This document shows positions 17,493-26,918 of a stretch of 64,000 nt of DNA, piece by piece; the stretch's first letter is position 1, and each line of letters starts with the position of its first letter. The translations under genes and the position numbers were made by a program. Origin of the DNA: UBA11346 sp038060575 (lineage in GTDB: Bacteria > Planctomycetota > UBA11346); assembly GCA_964652775.1 (NCBI GenBank), contig CAZZAM010000004.1:165998-229997 (forward strand). Reading direction: 5' to 3'. Under the pieces are notes generated by a model that worked only from the letters and a program-made list of their open reading frames with translations, had not been told where the DNA came from and searched no databases.

Positions 17493-18257
17493 ATGCTCCT
17501 GGGTCTAATTAGCGACATCCATGGTAACTTGGCCGCCCTCCAAGCGGTTATTCACGACATGGAAGCCAACGGTGCCGAAAAGGTGCTCTGTCTCGGGGAT
17601 GTTGTTGGGTATGGTCCCTACCCCGGCGAATGTCTCGATCTCGTTCAGCGCTGCGGGGCTGTCGTCATGGGCAACCATGAAGAGGCCCTGTTGTATGGCG
17701 CCGAAAACTTCAACCCGCGAGCAAAACGAGCCATCGATTGGACCAGGGATCACCTCAAGACAGCCGGCGACGAAGAAACCCGCAAGAAGCGCTGGCATAT
17801 ATTACAAAATCTGCAACTGCATTGTAAGGTGGACGACTTTCTATTTACCCATGCTAGCCCACGGCAACCAACTCGCGAATACGTTATGCCGCGAGACGTT
17901 GCCAATCAGCCCAAAATGGTGGAGATATTCTCGTTGATTGAACACGTGTGCTTCGTTGGACATACCCACTTACCCGGTGTGTTTCTTGAGGATCGTACAT
18001 TTACGACTCCGCTGCAACTCTGGAACAATACGTATTTTGTTGAGTCTGGAGAAAAGGCACTGGTCAATATCGGTTCAGTTGGTCAGCCGCGTGATGGTGA
18101 CAAGCGTGCCTGCTATATGCTACTCGACACAGATAAGGCGAGTCCTCGAGCTGTATTCCGTCGCGTCGAGTATGATGTTGAGGCAACCGCCACGGCCATT
18201 GAGGCCAATGAATTTTTAGACAACTATCTGGCAGAGCGGCTGCGCCAAGGAAGATGA
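17493..18257 (+). CDS. metallophosphoesterase (YfcE/MJ0936-like)
   Basis: 254 residues. Calcineurin-like phosphoesterase motifs: GLISDIHGNLAAL, LGDVVGYGPYP, VMGNHEEAL, FLFTHASPR and VGHTHLPGVF. These metal-binding residues make a di-metal centre acting on phosphodiesters; the substrate is unknown. The start is ATG 17493, directly before LLGLISDIHGN; the open frame upstream begins at a TTG with no homology. It overlaps the next gene by ATGA. Confidence 0.9.
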   Translation: MLLGLISDIHGNLAALQAVIHDMEANGAEKVLCLGDVVGYGPYPGECLDLVQRCGAVVMGNHEEALLYGAENFNPRAKRAIDWTRDHLKTAGDEETRKKRWHILQNLQLHCKVDDFLFTHASPRQPTREYVMPRDVANQPKMVEIFSLIEHVCFVGHTHLPGVFLEDRTFTTPLQLWNNTYFVESGEKALVNIGSVGQPRDGDKRACYMLLDTDKASPRAVFRRVEYDVEATATAIEANEFLDNYLAERLRQGR

Positions 18258-19645
18258 AGATGCTGGGACCAAAACTCAGGTGTGTCGTGTCAGTGTCTGG
18301 AATTCGCGGGGTAATTGGAGATACACTCGACGTCGGTCAGCTACTCGGTTTGGCTCAAGCATTTGGAATCGCCATCGCCCACTGCGAACGAGTCGTCATC
18401 GGCAGAGACACAAGAACTACGGGCCCCATGCTGACCCAAGCCGTGGCTGCGGGCTTGCGTTCCGTCGGCTGTGAAGTGGTTGATATTGGTATTGTTCCTA
18501 CGCCAACATTGGCCATTGCGGTCAAAGAATTACATGCCCATGGCGGCATCATGATCTCGTCATCTCATAATACGTCTGAGTGGAACGCCCTGAAATTATT
18601 TAATCGTGATGGACGTAACGTTGACCAAGGCCAACTCGATGTGGTTCTGGAGTGCTACCAGGATCCACCGATTGGCAGTCATCGAGGATGGGATGGAGTG
18701 GGCGGCTTTACCGAGAATTCGCGTCCTCTCGACATTCATCGTTCGCGGGTATTAGCAGCCGTGAACGCCAAAGCCATACGCACAGCAAACATCAAGGTAC
18801 TAGTCGACTGCGTAAACGGTGCCGGATCTGTATTGGCGCCGAGGCTGCTGCATGATCTTGGATGCACTGTCATCGCCATCAATGATCGCCTGGATTTGCC
18901 GTTTCCCCGCGACCCCGAACCAACTGCAGCGAACGCCAGTCATATTGGCGCCTTGGTTAAAGCGGCGGGGGCCCACATCGGATTCATTCAGGATCCCGAT
19001 GCTGATCGACTGGCAATTATTGATGAAAATGGTCGTTATCTAGGAGAGGAATACACGCTGGTTCTGTGTGCTGCGGCCCGCCTGTCGGCGGCTGGGCCTG
19101 GCTCAATTGCCTGCACAAATTTATCCACCAGCCGGATGATTGAAGACATTGCCGCTCGCCTGCAGTGTCGTATTGAACGCAGTAAGGTTGGCGAAGCTAA
19201 CGTAGTGGATGCCATTCAGCGACTCGGTGCGGTCGTTGGTGGTGAAGGCAATGGAGGTGTCATCGATCCACGGATTGTTCTTGGTCGTGATAGCCACATC
19301 GGAATGGCTTTGGTGCTTGAGTTACTTGCCACGTCTGGCGAACCATTATCTCAGCTGGTAAAAGCCATTCCCGTGTACGCGATCCATAAGGAAAAAATAG
19401 CGCTTGATCGTACCGGCGTCACCGCTGCGATTGCCCGGGTTCGATCGGCTGGATTTGCGGCAAATGCTCACGCCGACGATCGCGATGGACTCAAGCTCAG
19501 TTGGCCCGATCGCTGGGTTCATTTGCGAGCGAGTGGTACTGAGCCAGTTAGCCGAATTATTTCCGAAGCACCGACGGCTGACCACGCACGCGAGCTGGCC
19601 AACAGCGTGCGGGTAGTGACCGGGGCCGCGCTAGTCGAACACTGA
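18254..19645 (+). CDS. phosphoglucosamine mutase / phosphomannomutase family enzyme
   Basis: 463 residues of the alpha-D-phosphohexomutase superfamily. Four signature sites are intact: phosphoserine loop MISSSHNTSEWNALK, metal loop DPDADRLAI, sugar loop GEGNGGVID and phosphate loop RASGTEPVSRII. GEGNGGVI resembles the archaeal-type GlmM/ManB rather than E. coli GlmM (GGEQSGH), so glucosamine-1-P, mannose-1-P or glucose-1-P formation are all possible. It feeds cell-wall or polysaccharide nucleotide sugars. ATG 18254 overlaps the phosphoesterase stop; ATG 18260 is an alternative. Confidence 0.9.
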   Translation: MKMLGPKLRCVVSVSGIRGVIGDTLDVGQLLGLAQAFGIAIAHCERVVIGRDTRTTGPMLTQAVAAGLRSVGCEVVDIGIVPTPTLAIAVKELHAHGGIMISSSHNTSEWNALKLFNRDGRNVDQGQLDVVLECYQDPPIGSHRGWDGVGGFTENSRPLDIHRSRVLAAVNAKAIRTANIKVLVDCVNGAGSVLAPRLLHDLGCTVIAINDRLDLPFPRDPEPTAANASHIGALVKAAGAHIGFIQDPDADRLAIIDENGRYLGEEYTLVLCAAARLSAAGPGSIACTNLSTSRMIEDIAARLQCRIERSKVGEANVVDAIQRLGAVVGGEGNGGVIDPRIVLGRDSHIGMALVLELLATSGEPLSQLVKAIPVYAIHKEKIALDRTGVTAAIARVRSAGFAANAHADDRDGLKLSWPDRWVHLRASGTEPVSRIISEAPTADHARELANSVRVVTGAALVEH

Positions 19646-19661
19646 TTTAGGAGTAGAGAAC

Positions 19662-20528
19662 ATGGCTGATAATAAGCCGTTTTTCCCTGGATTCGATGAA
19701 GATCCACCGCCGACAACGCCGAGTAAGAACAGTCAGTCACCGCCCACCCCAGCTTTTGATCCATTTGCCGGGATCCAGGTCAAACCTCCTGGTTTGACCG
19801 AGGGGGCGTCGACCGCGCAGACTGCTGGGAAGGTCTCTGATTCAGCTAGTCGGCCTCTGCCTCCGACCCAACAGTCAGAAGAAGACGTCAAGCCCGGTGC
19901 GCGTAAGGATCTCTGGAAATGTCCGCACTGCGGAGCTGGCAACCGCCCTGATCGTGATACGTGTCGCAGTTGCAGTAAGTCCAAACATGATCTGGTGGTC
20001 ATCCCTTGGCAACGTAAGCCCGTGGTTTGGATAGGAGTCGGTCTTATAGCAGTGCTGGTGATTGGTGGCCTGGTGTTGAGTTCACGGGTTGACCTGAGTC
20101 TCCGTGACCCCGATGTGGCCCATGCCGATACAAGGCCACGTATTGGTGGTTCCTCGAGTGGTAGCTATGATCTACTCGCTGGCATTCGTCTTGATGTTGA
20201 TCGATGCATTAGTGTCTGCGGACGCATTGCTGGTCTTGGCACTGGACCTGGAGGCATCCGTACCATCGCCCTCGCCTTAGGAACCAGCGCTCGGGACGCT
20301 CAGATTACGGCTATGCCAGGTACGCATGGTGGTTTTACCTTTGAGGCTCCGGCGCAGGGGGTGGTTCTGGCGTGCGTATTTAAGGACCCTGCCGATGTGA
20401 AAAAATTGGTGGTTGGCTCAGTCCTGAGTTTGGTTGGTGAAACCGGGTCCCTATTGAGCGCAGGATCGTTTGTTCGCGATGCCGAGGGTTTGATACCTGT
20501 ATATGCGATTCAACTGCGAACAGAGTAG
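19662..20528 (+). CDS. zinc-ribbon single-pass membrane protein, unknown function
   Basis: 288 residues. A Pro/Ser/Thr-rich N-terminal region (1-85), then a four-Cys zinc ribbon, CPHCGAGNRPDRDTCRSC (about residues 88-105), of the RanBP2/zinc-ribbon type, one membrane helix (about 123-145, VVWIGVGLIAVLVIGGLVL) and an extracytoplasmic beta-rich domain of about 135 residues with two Cys in CISVCGRIAG. No known domain was recognised in the C-terminal part. A good ribosome site (AGGAG) precedes ATG 19662, 16 bases after the mutase gene. Confidence 0.72.
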   Translation: MADNKPFFPGFDEDPPPTTPSKNSQSPPTPAFDPFAGIQVKPPGLTEGASTAQTAGKVSDSASRPLPPTQQSEEDVKPGARKDLWKCPHCGAGNRPDRDTCRSCSKSKHDLVVIPWQRKPVVWIGVGLIAVLVIGGLVLSSRVDLSLRDPDVAHADTRPRIGGSSSGSYDLLAGIRLDVDRCISVCGRIAGLGTGPGGIRTIALALGTSARDAQITAMPGTHGGFTFEAPAQGVVLACVFKDPADVKKLVVGSVLSLVGETGSLLSAGSFVRDAEGLIPVYAIQLRTE

Positions 20529-20625
20529 CGTCTCTCATTTAGTCTCTCCTGCGTTAGCTGCCCGTTCAGTCACTTCTAAGTTAATTGCGTTAGCCAGCTG
20601 CCTCCGATTGAGTGCCTGTCATAAA

Positions 20626-20664
20626 ACCGAACGGCCGGTATTTTTAAAATAACGTCCGGTCGGT
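20626..20664. repeat. imperfect inverted repeat between convergent genes
   Basis: ACCGAACGGCCGGT (20626-20639) and GTCCGGTCGGT (20654-20664) are inverted with two or three mismatches, separated by an A/T-rich loop. Both arms contain ACCGAxCGG, a TetR-operator-like core. As no gene starts here and two genes converge, a bidirectional terminator is the simpler reading, though no T run follows either arm. Confidence 0.4.
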
Positions 20665-20724
20665 ATTGGATAAATGCTTACAATACAAAGGATAAGGCAA
20701 AGAAGGAGAATACGAAGGACGAAG

Positions 20725-21918
20725 CTACGAAATGGAAGGAACGGGGAGAGTAGGAGACCGTCGTGATTTTTTAAGCTGCAAAATAGCTATCTCATACTCC
20801 GACTCTTGGAATTCAAAAACGTCTCGACGCCGACCGATGCCTTCTGGCATAGCGAGCGTCAGACGACCACCAAGGTGCTCGCGAAATTGAGTTAGTCCCG
20901 CATAGAGCTGGCGGCGACCATCCCTATCGCGCAGATCAAGGCAGGGATCCCACAGTTTGAAGCCAATCACTCGCAGCAGTCCAAGAATCCGCATGGCCGC
21001 CGCATGGGAAATGCGGCCAATCTGAGCAGCATAGAGCGAATCCAAGGCGATTCCAATGGCGACAGCTTCACCGTGTTGCAAGCGGTGACGAGACAGGTTC
21101 TCAAGCCGATGAGCTGACCAATGTCCATAATCAAGCGGGCGGGAGGAGCCCTGTTCAAATGGATCGCCGGAAGCAGTAATATGATTTAAGTGCAGTTCTG
21201 CACATCGGCGAACAACCCGCTCAAGCGAGCTCTGGTCTCGTCGGCCAAGTTGACCAGCGATGTCGCACAGCTCGTCAAAGAATGCAGCATCTGCAATGAT
21301 CGCGACCTTGATGGCCTCGGCAATTCCTGCTCGCCATGTTCGCTCATCCTGCGATTCAAGGAAGCGAGCGTCATCAATTACGGCCCATGGCGGAGTGAAG
21401 GTTCCAATCAGATTCTTAATGCCAAATAGGTTAACCGCGTTTTTCACACCCAATCCAGCGTCACACTGGCTTAATGTTGTCGTAGGAAGACGAACCTGGC
21501 GCAAACCACGATGAATCAGTGAAGCTGCAAATCCCACGGCATCCAATACTGCACCGCCGCCAACAATCACCACGTACGAATGCCGACATAACCCTGAATC
21601 CACACTGGTTTTTGCAACTCGTTCGACTACTAACAGGTCTCGTTTAGCGATTTCGCCACCATCGATGATTTCAGGTGTAGCAGCGAGGCAGAGGCGGCGC
21701 GGAGCCTGTGCACCAAACCAAGCATGTATATCACGGATAATATTGGGACGGTTCGCGGTCAGCGCGCTGTCAAGATATACGATAGCCCGAGCGTCTGGAG
21801 CGTCATGTGATGGCACCATGACGTCAGCCAATACGGGATTATCGACCGCGAAGGCATCGCGAGTGAATATGAGCGGAAAGCGATAGCCAACTGCGAATGA
21901 CCAGTCGTTTGTCGTCAT
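20725..21918 (-). CDS. 3-dehydroquinate-synthase-like sugar phosphate cyclase (EboD-like)
   Basis: 397 residues. The fold of AroB is clear: NAD-binding VIVGGGAVLDAVGFAA, substrate loop LPTTTLSQCDAGLGVKNAVN, catalytic Glu in GIAEAIKVA, and the zinc ligands in LDYGHWSAHRLE and LQHGEAVAIG. But true AroB has VDSSVGGKTGVN and NLGHTFGHA. DAGLGVKNAVN and GHWSAH resemble, from memory, the EboD branch and related cyclases (ebo clusters). It may therefore act on another sugar phosphate, not on DAHP. The PHP-domain gene lies 106 bases upstream on the same strand. Confidence 0.75.
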   Translation of the reverse strand: MTTNDWSFAVGYRFPLIFTRDAFAVDNPVLADVMVPSHDAPDARAIVYLDSALTANRPNIIRDIHAWFGAQAPRRLCLAATPEIIDGGEIAKRDLLVVERVAKTSVDSGLCRHSYVVIVGGGAVLDAVGFAASLIHRGLRQVRLPTTTLSQCDAGLGVKNAVNLFGIKNLIGTFTPPWAVIDDARFLESQDERTWRAGIAEAIKVAIIADAAFFDELCDIAGQLGRRDQSSLERVVRRCAELHLNHITASGDPFEQGSSRPLDYGHWSAHRLENLSRHRLQHGEAVAIGIALDSLYAAQIGRISHAAAMRILGLLRVIGFKLWDPCLDLRDRDGRRQLYAGLTQFREHLGGRLTLAMPEGIGRRRDVFEFQESEYEIAILQLKKSRRSPTLPVPSIS

Positions 21919-22024
21919 GTCGGCAGTGTCTTTCCTGCCGATCTTAGGCCAGATCTGATTCTGACTGCCGTGTACTCATGCGGAACGCCACGTGGCGAAG
22001 AGATGCGCAGTGGCATCAACGAGA

Positions 22025-23245
22025 TTAGCCCCGACCAGCGAAATCTAAGCCTTTGACCAGGTCTCCACCTGCGGCCAAGCAGCGTTGAAATCCACCTGCT
22101 ATCGGTCGCCCAACGTCATCTGTGAACCCCGGTGCCCCCCGTAAACGCAAACACTGGTGTCCTAGGGCGACCAGAGCACTCGTTCGGAAGGCTGAACGGA
22201 AACGGTCATCTAAGCCCCATTTGGTGGTCAGTGACTCCATGACCGGCGTATTATGCTCAGTCCCGTCAAAAATTGGCCACTGGCGTTTGTTGGCCTCGGC
22301 AACCACGGCTGCGACCCTGTCGTCTGTATTGCGTGACGGAATCAATTCTAATGCGCAGAAGCCCCATCCTTCGAGTCGATCGCACCACGCTGAGACATCG
22401 GTCTCCCCGCCGGTGAGCGGATTGCCAAGAAATGGATAGGTAGGGATCGCACCCAGATCAGTAAATATGGCGCGAAGTTCAGTGACAGATGGAAATGCAG
22501 CGGGGTCCTCGGCAGCGTAGCAGGGCTTACCGGTTTTGAGGAGGTTGCTTCGTACGGTGTTTTGCTGATCCGCGTCACTGCCCTTCATTGGGACGCCTAC
22601 AACTTTATGGAACAGGTCCTCAAGCACGCCCGGTCGTCCGTTTGCCAGGACCTGCAGGTGCAAAAGGATGGCCTTTGCTACATGCCGCTCGGTCGTGTTA
22701 CCTTCAGGAGTAAGCGCAATAATCGTGCCCCATACCGGTCCCGCTGCCTGGATAGTCCGCTGAAAATGTTCGTCGGCCTTAGCGATAAGGGCTTGGTTTC
22801 TCACTTCTTGAAATTGTCGCAGCCGAGCCAAGGCGACCTGAGCACGCGGCTGATCGGGTTGAGTCACTGCTTTCGCGCACAGATAAATTTTCCCAGGATT
22901 TGCTGGATCATTTACCAGCGTCCCATGGGCAGCGAGTTCACGATCGACAGCAATGGCCTCAAGTCCCAAGACGGCAGGAATACCGACTATCGAGCAAGCC
23001 GCTGAAAATTCAGCAAAGCCACTGGTGGTATAAAAATCATTGATGCCAAACACTTCAATACCGGCCTGCCGTGCTTCCCAGACTGCCTCACAGGGTGAAC
23101 GAAATACGCCGAAAGAATGATTACTGTGTACATGGACATTGGTGCCACGTGTTGGAGGTCGAGCAGTGGCGGAGTGCAGTTGGCGAAGCGCATTGATGCG
23201 CTGAGTCAGGTCAGGATGTGCGAGATCAGCTTGAGCGTGTGGCAT
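22025..23245 (-). CDS. PHP-domain metal-dependent phosphoesterase
   Basis: 406 residues. The N-terminal PHP motif NVHVHSNHSFG (residues about 38-48) supplies HxH metal ligands, followed by GIEVFGINDF and, late in the chain, FDGTEHNTP, other likely ligands. The middle region (about 100-270) is helical and not recognised. PHP proteins hydrolyse phosphate esters, e.g. histidinol phosphate or nucleotides. It starts 7 bases after clpX and precedes the sugar phosphate cyclase, so it may work on the same sugar substrate; this is inference from order only. Confidence 0.8.
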   Translation of the reverse strand: MPHAQADLAHPDLTQRINALRQLHSATARPPTRGTNVHVHSNHSFGVFRSPCEAVWEARQAGIEVFGINDFYTTSGFAEFSAACSIVGIPAVLGLEAIAVDRELAAHGTLVNDPANPGKIYLCAKAVTQPDQPRAQVALARLRQFQEVRNQALIAKADEHFQRTIQAAGPVWGTIIALTPEGNTTERHVAKAILLHLQVLANGRPGVLEDLFHKVVGVPMKGSDADQQNTVRSNLLKTGKPCYAAEDPAAFPSVTELRAIFTDLGAIPTYPFLGNPLTGGETDVSAWCDRLEGWGFCALELIPSRNTDDRVAAVVAEANKRQWPIFDGTEHNTPVMESLTTKWGLDDRFRSAFRTSALVALGHQCLRLRGAPGFTDDVGRPIAGGFQRCLAAGGDLVKGLDFAGRG

Positions 23246-23252
23246 GGGTCAA

Positions 23253-24554
23253 TCAGGCCGAGATTTTGACGGGATCGGAAATACGGCGTTTTCCTTCAAT
23301 AAACGCAGCGTCGACCAGGAATTCCTTCTGGGTCTTGGCGAGGACTGGAACATCGTACATGAGGTCGAGCATGACCTCCTCAAGGATTGCGCGTAATGCA
23401 CGAGCGCCAGTTCGCCTTTCGTGAGCCTTTTTAGCAACTGCTCGCAGAGCATCGTCAGTGAACGAGAGACTTGCACCATCCATGGCGAACAGTGCTTGGT
23501 ATTGCTTGACCAGTGCGTTCTTGGGTTCGGTCAGGATGCTGATGAGGGCATCTTCTGAGAGTGGCGTGAGGGCGCAGGTTACTGGCAAACGACCAATGAA
23601 CTCTGGGATCATACCGAAATCAACCAAATCCTGAGGCAGCACGTGTTGCAACAGGTCGTATTCAGCATCCTCCGCTTCAAGCGCGGTTCTTGTGGTGTCT
23701 GTCTCATCAATGCGGAAACCAACACGCTTGTCGCCCAACCGACGTGCCACGATGTCGGGAAGACCGGAAAAGGCACCGCCGACGATGAACAAGATACTCT
23801 CGGTGTTGACCTGGATGTACTTTTGTTCGGGATGTTTGCGACCACCACCAGGAGGAACATTCGCCACGGTTCCTTCGATCAACTTCAGGAGCGCTTGCTG
23901 AACGCCCTCGCCACTGACATCGCGTGTGATCGAGACATTCCCTTGGCTGCGAGCAACCTTGTCGATCTCATCCACGTAGATGATTCCCGTCTGCGCTCGA
24001 GCAACGTCAAAATCTGCGCTTTGTAGTAATCGTAGAATTAAATTTTCAACGTCTTCGCCCACATACCCGGCCTCGGTCAGTGTTGTCGCATCACCAATAG
24101 CAAATGGAACATTAAGCAATCTTGCCAGACATTTGGCGATTGCTGTTTTACCACTGCCAGTTGGTCCGAGCAGAAGAATATTGGATTTTTCCAATTCAAC
24201 CGAAGCGCCAACTTGGTTGTGCTTCAGCCTCTTGTAGTGGTTGTATACAGCGACGGATATAACGCGCTTCGCTTTCTCCTGTCCAATAATGTATTGGTCC
24301 AGATACGCTTTGATTTCAGTTGGTGCAAGTAGACGTGGACCAATCTGCTTGGTTTCACCGATAGTCGAACCAGAAGTCGTTGGCTTTTTCCTGATATCTT
24401 TTTGCTGGTCGCGGATCAGCGTTGAGCACACATCAACACATTCGTTACAGATATAGGTGCCTGGCGGACCCTGAATCAGGCGATCGACCTGCCCGGAATG
24501 ACGTCCGCAAAACGAACAGGCGTCAAGACCAGTATCGCTTTTGCGTTTGCTCAC
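23253..24554 (-). CDS. clpX: ATP-dependent Clp protease ATP-binding subunit ClpX
   Basis: 433 residues, GTG start at 24554, three bases after the clpP stop, with a GGAG ribosome site inside the end of clpP. The N-terminal zinc-binding domain has CSFCGRHSGQV and YICNECVDVC. The AAA+ core shows Walker A GPTGSGKTAIAK, Walker B IIYVDEIDK, the pore/SRH region and the sensor 2 block GARALRAILEEVML. It unfolds tagged substrates and feeds them to ClpP. Confidence 0.97.
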   Translation of the reverse strand: MSKRKSDTGLDACSFCGRHSGQVDRLIQGPPGTYICNECVDVCSTLIRDQQKDIRKKPTTSGSTIGETKQIGPRLLAPTEIKAYLDQYIIGQEKAKRVISVAVYNHYKRLKHNQVGASVELEKSNILLLGPTGSGKTAIAKCLARLLNVPFAIGDATTLTEAGYVGEDVENLILRLLQSADFDVARAQTGIIYVDEIDKVARSQGNVSITRDVSGEGVQQALLKLIEGTVANVPPGGGRKHPEQKYIQVNTESILFIVGGAFSGLPDIVARRLGDKRVGFRIDETDTTRTALEAEDAEYDLLQHVLPQDLVDFGMIPEFIGRLPVTCALTPLSEDALISILTEPKNALVKQYQALFAMDGASLSFTDDALRAVAKKAHERRTGARALRAILEEVMLDLMYDVPVLAKTQKEFLVDAAFIEGKRRISDPVKISA

Positions 24555-24557
24555 GGG

Positions 24558-25148
24558 TCACTTCTCCGCAGTTGGCTTGATGACGACTTTATCGACTATT
24601 CCATATGCACAGGCTTCCTCGGCGCTCATGTAGTGGTCACGCTCGGTGTCCTTGCTGACCTTATCCAGTGGTTGTCCGGTTTTGTCAGACAAAATGCGGT
24701 TCAGTTCTTTTTTCAGACGAATGAGCTCGCGGGCCTGGATTTCAATATCAGATGCCTGGCCTTGCGTTCCGCCCATCGGCTGATGGATCATGATGCGCGA
24801 GTGGGGGAGTGCGAAGCGCTTGCCCTTGGTTCCGGAAGCCAACAGGAAAGCCCCCATACTGGCCGCCTGTCCGATACACACCGTCGCCACATCGCAGGTC
24901 AGGTACTGCATGGTGTCGTAAATAGCAAATCCCGAGGAGATGACACCGCCTGGGCTGTTAATGTAGAGGGTGATATCTGCGTCCCGTTTCTGGCTCTGCA
25001 AGAAAAGCAACTGAGCTACGACAACATTGGCAACGAAATCATCAATCGGCTCCCCCAGAAAGATGATCCTGTCTTTCAGAAGACGGGAGTAGATGTCGTA
25101 GGTACGCTCGCCGCGCGAGTCTTTTTCGATAACGTAGGGTATGGGCAT
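24558..25148 (-). CDS. clpP: ATP-dependent Clp protease proteolytic subunit ClpP
   Basis: 196 residues from ATG 25148 (MPIPYVIEKD), a typical ClpP length; the frame is open 35 codons further upstream without family similarity. Catalytic Ser lies in GQAASMGA, His in PHSRIMIHQP and Asp in DTERDHYMS. It forms the tetradecameric chamber of ClpXP in the cytoplasm. It is the first gene of a run clpP-clpX-PHP protein-sugar phosphate cyclase. The upstream region to 25391 is shared with a divergent gene. Confidence 0.97.
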   Translation of the reverse strand: MPIPYVIEKDSRGERTYDIYSRLLKDRIIFLGEPIDDFVANVVVAQLLFLQSQKRDADITLYINSPGGVISSGFAIYDTMQYLTCDVATVCIGQAASMGAFLLASGTKGKRFALPHSRIMIHQPMGGTQGQASDIEIQARELIRLKKELNRILSDKTGQPLDKVSKDTERDHYMSAEEACAYGIVDKVVIKPTAEK

Positions 25149-25391
25149 GAGGTGTCCGGACGGGCATGCTAGACTCCGGCGCGAGGTTCCAAGCGCCGCG
25201 CGGCCGGCCCCTCTCCGACTCCCCATGGAAGAGTCCGGATTCATCTTGAGCAACCGGCCGTCTTCCTACGCGAATTCAGGCAGTTGAGAGACTGCTTCTT
25301 GACGCATGGCAGGTGATACGCCATCCACGGTCATCCCTGCCCAGGCAGATGTTTCGAGAACCGCACGTGCCATGCTGCGTTGCACACCTTT

Positions 25392-26894
25392 ATGCTGTAC
25401 CGACCCCTGATCCTGGCGCTGTTTTTCCTGCAACTTTCGGCTGAAACATTTGAAGAAATGCAGGCGAAAACCGACATGACCAGCGCAGACTCGGTCTACC
25501 AATTGGCTAAATGGTGTTCACAAAACAATAAGCCAACGACGGCGAATCAACTCTATAGCCTCATTGTAAAGACCTTAGACAAGGATCATGAGGGGGCCCA
25601 TGAGGCGATGGGGAAGGTGCGAGTTGGAGAACGCTGGGTCTCCAAGTCGTTTGCCCCCAAGAGCACCGGCGGAGGGCAGTCAGAGGGTAATGGAGGGGGG
25701 GCTATTCGTGTTGCTAGCGGAGCCGGTCCAAAGGCTAAGGACGTCAAATGGGACCTCACGATCCCGAAAGATCCCGGACCGGCACATAATTCATTTGTTG
25801 ACGGCTACATTGCCAAAATGCCCAAGGCGCGTAATGACTCGGATGAAATGGGTGCCTGCGTGGCCACACTCATCAGAGAGGACAACTGGCCAACTGCGCT
25901 TCCGCGTCTCTGTACGGCCTTACTCGCGCCAGGATTCGATGATATTTATGGCGCCTGTGACATCATAACGGAATTCCGCAAGCAGGGACGCCACGCCGAA
26001 GTTCGCCTCCTATTTCCATTTGTTGTGCGGGGTAGCGAGAAGGTCACGGACCCTGACGATCTACAGGCATTGTGCATGGTTGCATCCGCACTACGTGAAC
26101 GGAACGCGCTTCCACGCTTGATCGAATTGCTATCGACGTCAGTCAAAAATGACGCCACTGACGCGATCGCCAAAATCACTTTTTTGCCAGCCAAGGAGCT
26201 AACCCAGGCCAAGGCTCAGGCATGGTGGGATGCCAATTGGTCGCGCAGCGTGACCGACGTGCTGTTAGAGCAGCTGCGCAGTCCTGATCCTGAAGTCCAG
26301 GTTGAGGCTGCGGCAGGGCTCTGCGAAGTACGCAGCAAGGCAATTTTTCCTGTTCTCTTTAAGCTTCTTCGCTTGGATGACCTCAAAGTAACGCGACGGG
26401 CAATTGCCGTCATTCGCCTGGCAACATCTCAGGATTGGTCATACGAACCGGTGGCCTCAGCCGACGAACGTGGCAAGCGAGTAGATCTCATGGTCAAGTG
26501 GTGGAAGGACGCAGAGAAAAACTTCTCTTGGCCTGGCCTCCCCAAACCAGCTGATGAAACAACGCCCGGTGGACAGGCAGCCGTCGATCCCAACCTTGAA
26601 CTGATTGAGCAACTCGGAACGGCGAAGAACCAGGACGCCGAGAGCAAGCTCCGCTCAAATGGCCTGCAGTCCGTCGCCGCTCTCATTAAGGGACTGAACG
26701 ACCCCAATCAGCTTACCCGGCTTCGGGCCTCAACCATTTTGAAGGAAGTAACTAAACAGTCATTCCCCTATGATTATCGCTCGGATGGAGGAGACCGACT
26801 AAAGGCCATCCAGCTCTGGAAGAGCTGGGCAGTTAAGCAAAAACTCATGCCCGATGATACTCCAATTGGCGATGAGAAAGCGGAGGGGCCGTAG
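25392..26894 (+). CDS. secreted HEAT-like repeat protein, unknown function
   Basis: 500 residues. ATG 25392 begins a signal peptide (LYRPLILALFFLQLSAE). The N-terminal 70 residues look TPR-like (YQLAKWCSQNNKPTTANQLYSLI). A Gly/Ser-rich stretch (about 95-125) follows. The C-terminal two-thirds contain helical pairs such as LRSPDPEVQVEAAAGLCEV and LLRLDDLKVTRRAIAVI, which are HEAT-like. HEAT-repeat secreted proteins are frequent in PVC bacteria. No catalytic motif is seen; a protein-binding role is likely. The PLP protein gene follows after 24 bases. Confidence 0.72.
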   Translation: MLYRPLILALFFLQLSAETFEEMQAKTDMTSADSVYQLAKWCSQNNKPTTANQLYSLIVKTLDKDHEGAHEAMGKVRVGERWVSKSFAPKSTGGGQSEGNGGGAIRVASGAGPKAKDVKWDLTIPKDPGPAHNSFVDGYIAKMPKARNDSDEMGACVATLIREDNWPTALPRLCTALLAPGFDDIYGACDIITEFRKQGRHAEVRLLFPFVVRGSEKVTDPDDLQALCMVASALRERNALPRLIELLSTSVKNDATDAIAKITFLPAKELTQAKAQAWWDANWSRSVTDVLLEQLRSPDPEVQVEAAAGLCEVRSKAIFPVLFKLLRLDDLKVTRRAIAVIRLATSQDWSYEPVASADERGKRVDLMVKWWKDAEKNFSWPGLPKPADETTPGGQAAVDPNLELIEQLGTAKNQDAESKLRSNGLQSVAALIKGLNDPNQLTRLRASTILKEVTKQSFPYDYRSDGGDRLKAIQLWKSWAVKQKLMPDDTPIGDEKAEGP

Positions 26895-26918
26895 CCCCTT
26901 GATTGCGGCAATAACGTC

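Noticed and set aside
20725..21918. Straight call as aroB
   Set aside because: The substrate loop and the zinc-ligand block differ from canonical AroB; EboD-like cyclase is a better description.
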